Source: an uncultured Anaerobiospirillum sp.
GTDB lineage: Bacteria; Pseudomonadota; Gammaproteobacteria; Enterobacterales; Succinivibrionaceae
NCBI GenBank assembly: GCA_944389615.1
Contig: CALXNA010000007.1
Coordinates: forward strand, 33,179 to 97,178
DNA: 64,000 nt
Reading direction: 5' to 3'
Shown: positions 44,879 through 54,332 of the stretch, in pieces
How the letters are laid out: each line of letters begins with the position of its first letter
Numbering within the stretch: position 1 is the first letter of the stretch
Program-made: the position numbers and the translations under genes
The notes under the pieces: model-generated
The model's database searches: none
The model's input: only the letters and a program-made list of their open reading frames with translations
Told to the model about the DNA's origin: nothing

Positions 44879-47800
44879 ATGCATGCAAAATTAGTCAATG
44901 CCACCAAGGCTGCGGCATGGGGCAGCACTTGGGTGGAGCGCAATCACAGCGTCGCCCCAGAGTTAGGGGAGCAATGCGCGGATCTCACGGTACGCCTTGA
45001 GCGCGCGGCCAATTGGTTAAACTACAGCGAGCACAATGTCAGCGCCCGGCCGACCATCGGCCTGTTCGGCGCCTCGCAGGCCGGTAAGAGCTACTTAGTC
45101 TCAACCCTCGCCGCAGGCACCAGCGGCACGCTGTCCACCACATGGGATGGGACGGCGGTCGACTTCATCCGCCACGTCAACCCTTCGGGCAATAACTCCG
45201 AGGCCACCGGCTTTGCCACACGCTTTACCCACTGCGAAAGTAAGAGTCCCGTCGGCTTCCCGATCGCGCTTAAGGTCTTGCACGAGCTGGAGCTCGCCAT
45301 GATCTTGATCAACGCCTTCTTCTACGACATCAACCAAAGCGATGTGAAGGTGCCCTCGGCCGAAGAGGAGTACTTAAAGAAGCTTGCGCCGCTGGAGGCC
45401 TTAGTCGACCAGCAGGCGCGCGCGGCCTTCTTGCAATATGACGCAGAGCAGGTCAAAGAGCTCGCAGCTAACACGCCGCTTGCCACCTGCTATCCGGGAC
45501 GTAGTGTGACAGTCGGGGGCGTCACTGAGGTCAACTATCTCACCCCGGCGCAGGTAGTGGAGCTTGCCGACTACGTCAAGCAAAACTCCAACGGCAAGCT
45601 TGCCGGGTGCGAGGAGATGCCGCGTCTGTGGTATCAGCTGCGCAATATGCTGCCTTTTATGACCTTAGAGGGCCGCATCAAGGCGCTCTCGATCTTCTGG
45701 CAGGAGTTGCCGATCTTCTCTGAGACCTATCGCGTCTTAGCCCAAGAGCTGCTCAAGCTCAAAGGCCACCAATGGGTCTATGCCCCTAAGGAGGCCTTTG
45801 TCACGACCTTGCCTGATGGCAGCCTGCAGCAGAATCCGTCTGGCACCATCATGCACATCACCAAGCTCAGCACCATGTTCAGCGACCGCACCACCTTGGA
45901 CTGCGCGCTCGATGGTGGAGATACGGTCGCACTCAATGTCTCGCGTCTGGCGGCTCTATCCTTGGAGCTGAGCTTCTTCTTGCAGCAGTCGGGGCCGCTC
46001 GATGACTTCGACGTGCTCGATCTGCCGGGCGCGCGCTCGCGTGATGTCGTCTTGTTGCAGGATGTCAAGGACGATGGCGCAATCTTCACTCCGGGGCAGG
46101 CGCCTGAGGCGTTAAGCGAGGCCTTTCAGATGCGCGGCAGCGAATTTTTCCGCCGCGGCAAGGTCGCCTATCTCTTTGAGCGCTATGCGCGGCGTAATGA
46201 GATCGACCAATTGCTCTTCTGCATCGGCGTCAACGCCCAGCAGGACGTCACCTCGGTTTTGACCATCCTCTCAGATTGGGTCGACCGCAACGTCGGCAAT
46301 ACCCCGGACAAGCGCGCCGGGGTCTACAACCCGCTCACCATCATCTTGACGCGCTACGATGAGGTCTTCAACCGCCAGCTGCGCAATTTGAACTCGGGCC
46401 TGCCCCTTGATATGAACCAAGAGCTCAACATCGCCTTAAACCGCATTCAAAAGCTCAACTGGTTCAATGAGTGGACGCGCGGCCAGCCTTTTGACCGCGT
46501 GCTGCTGGCGCGTAAGCCGAAGCTCGGCGAGCTCAATCCGTGGCTTGAGTGTGATGCCGCGAACAATGAGCTTGGCATCAAGGAGAGCGCGGCGGCCGGG
46601 ATCGAGCAGATCAAGGCAGCCTTGTGCCAAGTGCCAGAGTTTCAGCAACATATCGCTCATTTGCCTGCAGCCTTAGAGGCCTTATTGGCGCTTAACGACG
46701 GTGGCGTCAGCGCCATCACTGAGCTTATCAAGTCCGGCGCCCAAAGCCCGGAGCTGCGCCGCGCGGTACGCACCAACAAGGCCCAGCACGCGGTGCAAAA
46801 GTGCATCGAGGCGTTAAGCCCGTTTGCCACGCGCGATAGCGCCCAGCGGCTGCAAGAGGCGCAGAGCGTCAGCCGCGAGCTGACCTTGGGCTTCTTGCAA
46901 TGCAATCGCTTGGCCCCGTGCTTTGACTTGCTGCGCCGTCTGCTTGAGATCGACGAGGGGCGGCTTGAAGAGCTCTACCAAGAGGGCTTTGCCACGGGCT
47001 CGAACGTCGCGCGCTTTGTCACCGCGGTCTGTGAAGAGTACGAAGACCGTCTTGAGGCCTTAGGGCGCAAAGACCATATCGCGCTCAACCAGATCGCTGA
47101 CTTGGTGGTCGCCAACTTCGAGCGCGTGCGCCCGAATCTTGAGGCTGATCCGAAGGGCCCGGAGGCCTACTCACTGTGCTATAACGCCGCCGAAGGCCGC
47201 TTTAAGAGCGCCGAGGAGTTAAAGGGCGATGTGGTTGCGCTCTTCAACCGTATCTTCGATGAGATCGGCAAGTCCTTTCGCTCGCCGCAGGTCGGCCTTA
47301 AGGGCCACTTGATGCGCGTGCTGCTCGCGCGCGAAAACACCACTGAGGGCTTAGGCGACATCCTGCGCGTGCAGGTAGAGCTCATGGCCCAGATGCTAAG
47401 TGAGTTCAACCTCTATTTAGGCGCCAACTTGCTGCCGAATAAGGAAGCCCTGCAGCAGGCCAAAAACCAAACCCAAGCCGCCGCCGTCAGCATCCCAGCG
47501 CCGCCTCCGGCTCCTGCGGCCGCCCCGGCCGACGAGGACGACTTCTCCGACCTCATGGGCATGGACGATGACAACGACTTTGGCATTGCGGCGGCGCCGA
47601 CTCCGGCAGCGCCAACGCGCCCAGCCCCCGCGGCCGCGGCGGTCGCGGCCGTGGCGGCAAGCGCCGGTACGGGCTTTGAGCTGGGCGTGGGGCAGTCGGT
47701 CTTAGGTACGCCGGAGGGCCCGGTCAATTCCTTTGTTAAGAAGTCAGGCCAGGTAAGCTATGACCCGAAGGTCACCGACTACTCGGTCTTCAGCCGTACC

Positions 47801-48004
47801 TGCACCTTAGATGAGACGGGCCTCTTGCCGCATCTTGATGCGGTCAGTGCCGACTACGAGTTCAAATTCTTAAGTGACTTTGCGGCGACCTTAGGGTATA
47901 TGATGTGCCAAGTCAACATCGCAGTGCAGAGCAAGTACCAGTTCAGCAGTGACGAAAACTTCTTGCTGTGCGCGCTCTTACAGGCCATGGAGGAGCTGAA
48001 GTAA
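44879..48004 (+). CDS. srfC: SrfC-family protein (P-loop GTPase-like)
   Basis: 1041 residues. Family annotated as virulence effector SrfC. P-loop GASQAGKS (64-71), a G3-like DLPG (381-384, in DVLDLPGARSRD) and a G4-like TRYD (491-494) suggest a large GTPase of dynamin-like type; the Asp of TRYD sits where NKxD would be. A long helical region follows (about 600-880), then a Pro/Ala/Asp-rich linker (about 880-955) and a conserved-looking C-terminal domain (FELGVGQSVLG to the end). No membrane helix. Stop and next start overlap in TAATG. Its pairing with SrfB implies a two-NTPase complex; this is inferred. Confidence 0.87.
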   Translation: MHAKLVNATKAAAWGSTWVERNHSVAPELGEQCADLTVRLERAANWLNYSEHNVSARPTIGLFGASQAGKSYLVSTLAAGTSGTLSTTWDGTAVDFIRHVNPSGNNSEATGFATRFTHCESKSPVGFPIALKVLHELELAMILINAFFYDINQSDVKVPSAEEEYLKKLAPLEALVDQQARAAFLQYDAEQVKELAANTPLATCYPGRSVTVGGVTEVNYLTPAQVVELADYVKQNSNGKLAGCEEMPRLWYQLRNMLPFMTLEGRIKALSIFWQELPIFSETYRVLAQELLKLKGHQWVYAPKEAFVTTLPDGSLQQNPSGTIMHITKLSTMFSDRTTLDCALDGGDTVALNVSRLAALSLELSFFLQQSGPLDDFDVLDLPGARSRDVVLLQDVKDDGAIFTPGQAPEALSEAFQMRGSEFFRRGKVAYLFERYARRNEIDQLLFCIGVNAQQDVTSVLTILSDWVDRNVGNTPDKRAGVYNPLTIILTRYDEVFNRQLRNLNSGLPLDMNQELNIALNRIQKLNWFNEWTRGQPFDRVLLARKPKLGELNPWLECDAANNELGIKESAAAGIEQIKAALCQVPEFQQHIAHLPAALEALLALNDGGVSAITELIKSGAQSPELRRAVRTNKAQHAVQKCIEALSPFATRDSAQRLQEAQSVSRELTLGFLQCNRLAPCFDLLRRLLEIDEGRLEELYQEGFATGSNVARFVTAVCEEYEDRLEALGRKDHIALNQIADLVVANFERVRPNLEADPKGPEAYSLCYNAAEGRFKSAEELKGDVVALFNRIFDEIGKSFRSPQVGLKGHLMRVLLARENTTEGLGDILRVQVELMAQMLSEFNLYLGANLLPNKEALQQAKNQTQAAAVSIPAPPPAPAAAPADEDDFSDLMGMDDDNDFGIAAAPTPAAPTRPAPAAAAVAAVAASAGTGFELGVGQSVLGTPEGPVNSFVKKSGQVSYDPKVTDYSVFSRTCTLDETGLLPHLDAVSADYEFKFLSDFAATLGYMMCQVNIAVQSKYQFSSDENFLLCALLQAMEELK

Positions 48005-49143
48005 TGGCGGTAATGGACAATTTATCAGCACGCTTGACCCCGGAAGGCCGTGGCCGGGCGCAGGTTTATTTGATCGGCTTTAACGCCCTCAAACACATTC
48101 CCAATTACCGCCAAGAGCTCAAGCTCCTCTTCGTCCGGCGCGGCAGCGAAGAGCACCTCGGCGACTGGCCGACCCAAGGGGCCGATCCGATGGGCTTTGT
48201 CACGATCAAGCCGATTGCGCCGGAGCAAAAGGGCCTTGACTTCAAGTTCACCATCGACGGCGCCATCGTCGATGCCTTGGCCTACGACAACACCGACAAC
48301 TTCTTGCTCAAGCTGCACACGGTCGATGCCTCAGGCCAAGACGTGATCCGCACCTTAAACGTCGACGTCCAGCGCAAAAACGGCCGCGGCCTTGAGGCCA
48401 ACTTGACGCGTACGGCCACGGCGCAGCCGACTCCACAGCCGACCGCGCAGCCAACGCCGCAAGCTAACTTCAGCGCAGGCGGCCCGGCGGTACCGCCGAG
48501 CGCTCCGGCCGCCGCTCCGGCCAAGAGCGGGGGGAATGGCCTCTTTAAGCTCTTGGGCTTACTGCTGTTGCTCATCATCTTGGGCGTCGGTGGCTACTTC
48601 CTGTGGCAGATGTTCGCCGGAAGCTTAGGCGGCAGCGCCGCGCCGGAGGCGGAGCAAACTGAAGAGCAGGCCGAAGAGCCGACGGAAGAGGAAGCTGCTG
48701 AGGAAGAGACTGCGGTCGAGGAGCCAGTTGAGGAGCCTGCGCCCCAAGAGAGTTTGGCTGCAGATACGGGCATGGTCAGCGACAATGCCGCTTGCCGCAT
48801 CGCTGGGGTTAAGGGCGATGAGCGTGACATTCTCAATATGTGCCTTGCGACCAAGCCGAGCAAAGAGGACTTGACCGGCATGCTGGCCGAGGCCTTACGC
48901 CTTGAGCGCTGCGAGATTGCCCAGCGCATCCTGCGCACCTTAGGGCGCGCCCCGGATGGTACCGCCTTTGCCTTTGTCTATGCGACCTTTGCCGATCCGA
49001 ACAATGTGGCTCAGACCAAGTGCATCGTCAAGCGTGACTCCGACGCCCAGTATTGGGCCACGCGCGTCAAGAACGATCATAACTTCAACCCAGCCGACGG
49101 CATGGCGCTGTTACAGCAGCTCACGGCTGAGAGCAAACAGTAA
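48004..49143 (+). CDS. Single-span membrane protein of the srf cluster, function unknown
   Basis: 379 residues; ATG overlaps the srfC stop by one base and has GGAGG upstream. Layout: cytoplasmic beta-rich domain (1-135, for example AQVYLIGFNALKHIPNYRQEL, with an RRGSEEHLGDWPTQGADP segment), a Pro/Gln/Thr linker (138-175, PTPQPTAQPTPQ), one membrane helix (180-203), an acidic stretch (212-245, Glu-rich), and a small C-terminal periplasmic helical domain with Cys (CRIAGVKGDERDILNMC, LERCEIAQRILRTLG). I do not recognise the family. The topology suggests a link between cytoplasmic SrfB/SrfC and the periplasm. Confidence 0.75.
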   Translation: MAVMDNLSARLTPEGRGRAQVYLIGFNALKHIPNYRQELKLLFVRRGSEEHLGDWPTQGADPMGFVTIKPIAPEQKGLDFKFTIDGAIVDALAYDNTDNFLLKLHTVDASGQDVIRTLNVDVQRKNGRGLEANLTRTATAQPTPQPTAQPTPQANFSAGGPAVPPSAPAAAPAKSGGNGLFKLLGLLLLLIILGVGGYFLWQMFAGSLGGSAAPEAEQTEEQAEEPTEEEAAEEETAVEEPVEEPAPQESLAADTGMVSDNAACRIAGVKGDERDILNMCLATKPSKEDLTGMLAEALRLERCEIAQRILRTLGRAPDGTAFAFVYATFADPNNVAQTKCIVKRDSDAQYWATRVKNDHNFNPADGMALLQQLTAESKQ

Positions 49144-49155
49144 GGGGAGGGCGTG

Positions 49156-51186
49156 ATGGCAGGGCAAATGAGGGGGCGCGTCGCGCTCCTAGGCTTACTA
49201 GGCCTGATGGCCGGGACGGCGCTGGCGGATACGGTGCCGAACGAGGGCACGCGCACGCCGCTTTTGATGGAAGGCAAGACCACGCTCTATCAGCGTGTCT
49301 TGACGACGCCAAGCTGCTTGCTTTATCCCAAAGCCTACGGCGTAGGTGAGGGGCAAAAGCTCCCGGCCTTTTCGCAGTACTATGTCTATGACGTTGCCGA
49401 GCAGGGCAATGGCACTCAGATCTTAACTGTGGGCTCCAACGCCACCGGTACCATCTCGGGGCAATTGGACGGCAAGTGCACTGTGCCGTGGAAGCAGCAG
49501 CTGGCGCTCCTGTTTACCAACTCGGCCCAGCGTTCCCGGGCCTTGATCTTCGATGAGGAGACGGCCTTAGACGCCATCATCGACAGCCCTGACGGCGCCA
49601 CCCAATATCAGGCGCTCTACGATCAGGTGCTCGCTGGGCAACCGGCGGAGCATGTCATCTCGATTGAGCCTGAGGAGTACGTCGACTATCAGCAAAACTT
49701 CTACTTGCTGCCGATCTTAAACAGCGTCGAGAGCATGTACCCCGACGGTTCCTACGTCTACAAGCATGAGATCGCCTCGATCACGGCACCGGACGCCCAG
49801 AATGTGACGACGGCGCAGAGCGCGCCAACGCAGGCGGTGGCGCAGCCTGCTGCGCCTGGGCCTGCGCAGAGCCCGGAGGCGGCGCTGGTGGGCTTTAAGT
49901 CGGCGGTGGTCTTTGTCATCGACTCCTCGATTTCGATGCAGCCGTATATCGACCGCACCAAGCAAGCGATCAACTCGATCTATCGCTCAATTGAGGACTC
50001 GCATCTTGGCGATAGCGTCAACTTTGGCATCGTCTCCTTCCGCGCGGACGTGCGTAAGGTGCCGGGCCTTGAGTACACCGCCAAGATGTACCTGCGCCCG
50101 GGCGATGCCACCGACGCGGCCTCCTTTAACCAAAAGGTGGCGTCCTTAGAGCAGGCCGCGGTCTCAAGCGCCCAGTTTGACGAAGACGCCTACGCCGGTA
50201 TCAATTTGGCGCTGCAGGACATCAATTGGAATCAGTATGGCGGACGCTACATCGTCCTCATTACCGATGCCGGTGCGATCGATGGCTCCGATGCCCAAAG
50301 CACCACCGGCCTTGATGCCAATGCCTTGCGTCTTGAGGCCGAGCACTATGGCGCGGCCATCTATACCTTGCACTTGCTCACCGACTCAGGTAAGCGCAAT
50401 CACAACCATGAGCATGCCAAGGAGCAGTACGAGCTCTTAAGCTACAATTCGATCTTGGGTAAGGCGCTCTACTATCCGGTCAATGCCGGTTCGGTCGATG
50501 CCTTCGGCTCGATGGTCGATACCTTAGCGCGTTCCTTGACGGCGCAGGTGCAGCTGGCGAGCTCCGGCAAAATGGCCGCAGGCTCGAGCCTGAGTGCCAC
50601 CGGCCCTAAGACCCAAGAGGCCAAGCTCGAAGAGGATGCCAATGCCTTGGGCCTTGCGATGCAACTTGCTTACTTAGGCCGCGTCAATGGCACCAAGAGC
50701 CCAGACTTCTTGCAAGGCTGGATGGCCGAGCGCGACGTGGTCGACCACAATAAGGTGGTCTGCACCCCGATTGTCTTGGTCAACCGCAATCAGCTGAGCG
50801 ACCTCTATACCTTGGTGCACGGCGTGCTCGAGTCGGGCATCGCGGGGCAATTGAGCTCAGACGCCATGTTCGCGCAGCTGCAGGCGCTTGCGGCGCAAAT
50901 GGGGCGCGACCCGAACCAGCTGAGCAAGAGTGAGTCGATTGCTGACATGGGTATCATGGGCGAGCTGCTCGATGATCTGCCTTATAAGTCGCGCATCGCC
51001 TCGTACTCTCCTGAGGATTGGTATAACTTAGGCTCACAAGAGCAAGATAACATCGTGCGCGGTCTTGAGAACTCCTTGCATTACCTGCAGCACTGCAGCT
51101 CGGACAATGACCGCTTTATCAAGCTCAACGTCGATGCCGACGCCTCCGAGGAGGTCTACCCGATTCCGCTTGACGCGCTGCCATAA
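49156..51186 (+). CDS. Secreted von Willebrand factor A domain protein
   Basis: 676 residues; ATG 49156 with GGGGAGG upstream (a GTG at 49153 is also possible). Signal peptide MAGQMRGRVALLGLLGLMAG, cleavage near ALAD. The N-terminal part (30-225) is of unknown fold with a few Cys (TPSCLLYP, LDGKCTVPW). A vWA domain follows (about 245-445): MIDAS motif DSSIS (256-260) in VVFVIDSSISM and a strand with VLITDAGAIDG. C-terminal 200 residues are helical (LQGWMAERDVVDH, MGIMGELLDDLP). It resembles periplasmic vWA proteins that act as metal-dependent binding scaffolds. Role in the cluster unknown. Confidence 0.82.
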   Translation: MAGQMRGRVALLGLLGLMAGTALADTVPNEGTRTPLLMEGKTTLYQRVLTTPSCLLYPKAYGVGEGQKLPAFSQYYVYDVAEQGNGTQILTVGSNATGTISGQLDGKCTVPWKQQLALLFTNSAQRSRALIFDEETALDAIIDSPDGATQYQALYDQVLAGQPAEHVISIEPEEYVDYQQNFYLLPILNSVESMYPDGSYVYKHEIASITAPDAQNVTTAQSAPTQAVAQPAAPGPAQSPEAALVGFKSAVVFVIDSSISMQPYIDRTKQAINSIYRSIEDSHLGDSVNFGIVSFRADVRKVPGLEYTAKMYLRPGDATDAASFNQKVASLEQAAVSSAQFDEDAYAGINLALQDINWNQYGGRYIVLITDAGAIDGSDAQSTTGLDANALRLEAEHYGAAIYTLHLLTDSGKRNHNHEHAKEQYELLSYNSILGKALYYPVNAGSVDAFGSMVDTLARSLTAQVQLASSGKMAAGSSLSATGPKTQEAKLEEDANALGLAMQLAYLGRVNGTKSPDFLQGWMAERDVVDHNKVVCTPIVLVNRNQLSDLYTLVHGVLESGIAGQLSSDAMFAQLQALAAQMGRDPNQLSKSESIADMGIMGELLDDLPYKSRIASYSPEDWYNLGSQEQDNIVRGLENSLHYLQHCSSDNDRFIKLNVDADASEEVYPIPLDALP

Positions 51187-51499
51187 CGCGCAAGCCCGCA
51201 AAACGTTGCGGGCTGACGCCGCGTCCGCGCAGGCCGCGGGCAGCGCCAGACGGCGCTGGTCGCCTCGGAACGGGCGCGAGCGCGCACCTTGCTCGGGGCG
51301 GCGCCCCGGATGGCGCCGGAAGCGGTACAATAGGGCTGGGCTTTACATCTATGAGGCCCGGGGCGCAGGTGGAGCGCCTGCGTACAACCTAGCAGCCGGG
51401 GGTGACCTCAGGCTGTGCCATAATCTTGCTTTGTTTTGAGAGGAGGCGGCGTACCGCGTCAGCGGTCGGCCCTAAGGGCGCGCCGAGGTGTGATGACTT
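51187..51499 (+). other. Gap inside the srf cluster, possible secondary promoter
   Basis: 313 bp without a gene, very GC-rich. TACAAT (51326-51331) and CATAAT (51419-51424) are possible -10 boxes, but neither has a good -35. It splits the cluster into an srfBC block and an ABC-transporter block. Confidence 0.35.
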
Positions 51500-53146
51500 A
51501 TGTTGGTGGTGAAGGGACTTAAGGTCATACGCGGCAGCTTTAAGGTGGCGCTTAATGACTTTTACATCGACGATGGTGAGTGCGTGGCCTTGTGCGGCGT
51601 CTCAGGCTCGGGCAAGTCGACCTTGCTGGAGGCCTTAGGGCTGCTGACGCCTGCCTTTGAGGTGCAGCGCTTTGTCCTCGACAACATCGAAGTCGATGAG
51701 CTCTCGCAGCGTGAGGCGCAGGCCCTGCGCGTCAGTGCCTTGGGCATCATGCCCCAAGTGGGCGGACTTGTTCCTTATCTCACCGTCGCTGAGAATTGGC
51801 GCCTGCAGATTCAGCTTGCGCTCAAGCAGCAGGTGCGCGCTCAAAGCCCCTCCATTCAAGACCAGCTCAAAAGCGATCCGCTCTCGCAGCGCCTCTTGAC
51901 GTGGGTCAACCAAGTGAGCGACATCACGCTGCCGTGCGACAATTGCGACAGCCCCGGCGGTTACCGCGGCGGCATCTACTATGGCTCGACCCAAAACCCG
52001 CTCTTGCCTTCGCACCTGCTGCACCGCCTCAACGGCGAGCGCCTTGCGCGGCGCCTCACCATCCACAATGAGGCCTCCGCGGAGATGGAGCAGAGCTATC
52101 TTAAGGCCCTCGTGCCCTATTGCGAGAAGCTGCAACTAGAGGGCTTGCTCGATAAGTATCCCCATGAGCTCTCGATCGGCCAGCGCCAGCGCGCGCTCTT
52201 CTTGCGCGCCTTAGCCCACAAGCCGCGCCTCCTCCTCATCGATGAGCCAACCTCGGCCTTAGATCCTGATAACGCCCGGGCCTTATTTGAGCTCATCGAT
52301 GAAATCGCGCAGGTCTCGCGCATCTCGGTCTTGGTGGTCACGCACGACTTGCGCGCCTCCGAGCGCTACCGACGTTATCTCTACGATGCCTCCCAGTCGC
52401 ATAGTGAGTACTCAGTCTTTATCCCCGAGCCTGCGGTCGACCAAGTCGAGAGTGCAGACCTCTCGGCCCACGTCAAGCCGACTTCGGCGCGCCTGACCAA
52501 GCACGTCTTGGCGACCCCAATTAAGCCGTCTATGCCGGCGCCGTTAGGCCAGCTCACCTCGGCGCGCGACGCGGTGGAACTCAAGCAGCATGACATGGTG
52601 AGCAATCCTGCGCTCACGCAGCTCGTGGCCTCAAGCCCTGAGCTCTCGGCGCAGGCGGTGGTCGCGGCCTTTGCCGCTGAGGACAGTGGCACCGATACCA
52701 GCACCGTCGCACGCTGGGGCGAGATTGAGGTCTTAGGTGAGATCTTGGTGGATATGCCGGCGGCGAGCCACATTATGGATGAAACCTATGTTAAGACCAG
52801 CACGCGCAAGGCTGCCGGTTCCAGCGCCTTAGCGTGGCTCCAGCACGGTTCAGGCGCCCCATGGAGCGCCGATGAAATCGCGGCGCAGCAAGCACTCGAG
52901 CGAGCCGAAGCGCTCTTGCCTTTTGGCTTTAGCTATTACACCTCCGCCCCAGACAAATTGCGCCAGCTCCACGCCGCGCAGGAGGCCGCCCAAGCGGCCG
53001 CCCAAGCAGCGGCGCAGGCGACGCCGGAGGCAGAACAGGGGGCGGCTGAGGCGGCGAGGGCTGCTTCGTCTGACGCAGGGGCGGCTTCGTCTGACGCGGG
53101 GGCGGCGGGGGCGGCGCGTGAGTCGGAGGTGCACCATGCTTCTTAA
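51500..53146 (+). CDS. ABC transporter ATP-binding protein with long C-terminal extension
   Basis: 548 residues, GAGGTG 9 bases before the ATG. ABC domain 1-305: Walker A GVSGSGKST (33-41), signature LSIGQ (224-228), Walker B LLLIDE (244-249) with PTSALDPD, and the H-loop in VVTHD. Closest to MacB/LolD-type ATPases. Two oddities: an insertion of about 85 residues between the Q-loop (MPQVGG) and signature that contains CDNCDSPGGYRGG, and a 235-residue C-terminal extension ending in Ala/Gln-rich repeats (AAQAAAQAAAQAT, SSDAGAASSDAGAA). Overlaps the permease gene by 11 bp, so they form one transporter. Confidence 0.87.
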   Translation: MLVVKGLKVIRGSFKVALNDFYIDDGECVALCGVSGSGKSTLLEALGLLTPAFEVQRFVLDNIEVDELSQREAQALRVSALGIMPQVGGLVPYLTVAENWRLQIQLALKQQVRAQSPSIQDQLKSDPLSQRLLTWVNQVSDITLPCDNCDSPGGYRGGIYYGSTQNPLLPSHLLHRLNGERLARRLTIHNEASAEMEQSYLKALVPYCEKLQLEGLLDKYPHELSIGQRQRALFLRALAHKPRLLLIDEPTSALDPDNARALFELIDEIAQVSRISVLVVTHDLRASERYRRYLYDASQSHSEYSVFIPEPAVDQVESADLSAHVKPTSARLTKHVLATPIKPSMPAPLGQLTSARDAVELKQHDMVSNPALTQLVASSPELSAQAVVAAFAAEDSGTDTSTVARWGEIEVLGEILVDMPAASHIMDETYVKTSTRKAAGSSALAWLQHGSGAPWSADEIAAQQALERAEALLPFGFSYYTSAPDKLRQLHAAQEAAQAAAQAAAQATPEAEQGAAEAARAASSDAGAASSDAGAAGAARESEVHHAS

Positions 53147-54332
53147 GCTGGCCTTACGCCACCTGTTATTTGAGCGCATGATGACTATCTGCCAGATTGC
53201 GGCGGTCGCGTGCATCTTAGCGCCGCTGTTGCTCTTGTTCTCGCTGCGCTTTGGTATCTTGTCGGAGCTGCAAAGCAAGCTTATGAACGATCCTAAGGTC
53301 TTGTCTTTAACCTTGGATACGTCCTATCGCCTCGATCGCACCTTCTTTGAGACCTTAGAGCAGCGCCCGGAGGTCGGCTTTGTCGTGCCGCAGATCACCG
53401 CCTTAAACGCGCTGATCGACCTGAAGTTTCCGGGCACGGTAGTGCGCGTTTCAGTGCTGCCGACCAAGGTGGGCGATCCGGTGGTGGTAAGCTCGGGCCT
53501 TGCCTATGAAGAGGAGCTCAGCCCTGCCGAGGCCTTTATCTCCTATGATTTGGCGCAGGCGCGCGGACTTGCCGTCGGGGATAGGGTCACCATGGTGGTG
53601 GCGCGTACCCAGAAGGGCCAGCGCGAGAGCGTGCGTACGGAGCTGACGATCCGCGGCCTCATCGCTGAGCGCTTTGTCTCAGATGACTGCCTCTTAGTCA
53701 ATCTCGACCTCATCAATGCCATCGATGACTATCGTAATGGCTTTAACCCGGTGCTGCTCTCCGATGGCAGCAATATCAACCACCGGCCGCGCCTTTACGC
53801 GAAGTTTCGCCTCTATGCCCATGACCTTGAAAGCGTGATCCCGCTTTACTACTACTTGGTCGACCAGCATCTAAACGTCAGCTCCAAGGTGCGCGAGATC
53901 GAAAACGTCACTGCGGTGGCCCATGTCTTAAACTTTATCTTCGGCGTCATTGCCCTAGTTTCCGTGCTCGGCGGTGCCTTAGCCTTGAGCGGCTTGGTGC
54001 TCGCCGCCCTGCGCGCAAGCAAGCGTAACTTCGTGCTCTTGCGTTTAATGGGACAGGGCAAGCGCGGCATTTACGGCGTGGTGATGCTCGAGGCCGGGCT
54101 CATCGCCACGGTCGGCTTTGCCTTAGCGCTGGTGCTCTACAACCTCGGCGCCAACATCTTCAACTACTACTTTAGCGCAGCCCTCGGCGGCTCCATGATT
54201 TCGACCCTGAGCGCGCTGCACTTTGTCTTGTTCTATGCTCTGACCTTGCTTTTGATGCTGGTGATCGCCTTGGGCTGCGCTCACTTCGTGTTCTTAAAGG
54301 CCCAGATCGCCGATATCTTACGGGAGGCCTAA
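53136..54332 (+). CDS. FtsX/MacB-like ABC transporter permease
   Basis: 398 residues; start at 53136 (MLLKLALRHLLFERMM) with GGAGG upstream, 11-bp overlap with the ATPase gene. One N-terminal membrane helix (about 18-42), a periplasmic domain of about 200 residues (SYRLDRTFFETLEQRPEVGF to NVSSKVREIENV), then three helices (about 270-395). This 1+3 helix plan with a large periplasmic domain is that of FtsX, LolC/E and MacB, which transmit mechanical work across the inner membrane rather than import. The overlapping frame upstream of 53136 is an Arg-rich shadow of the ATPase and not part of the protein. Confidence 0.85.
   Translation: MLLKLALRHLLFERMMTICQIAAVACILAPLLLLFSLRFGILSELQSKLMNDPKVLSLTLDTSYRLDRTFFETLEQRPEVGFVVPQITALNALIDLKFPGTVVRVSVLPTKVGDPVVVSSGLAYEEELSPAEAFISYDLAQARGLAVGDRVTMVVARTQKGQRESVRTELTIRGLIAERFVSDDCLLVNLDLINAIDDYRNGFNPVLLSDGSNINHRPRLYAKFRLYAHDLESVIPLYYYLVDQHLNVSSKVREIENVTAVAHVLNFIFGVIALVSVLGGALALSGLVLAALRASKRNFVLLRLMGQGKRGIYGVVMLEAGLIATVGFALALVLYNLGANIFNYYFSAALGGSMISTLSALHFVLFYALTLLLMLVIALGCAHFVFLKAQIADILREA

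Noticed and set aside
52872..53135. Longer N terminus for the permease reaching back into the ATPase gene
   Set aside because: The extension is Arg/Pro-rich, overlaps the ATPase by 275 bp, and lacks a start signal. ATG 53136 has a strong site and opens into a membrane helix.
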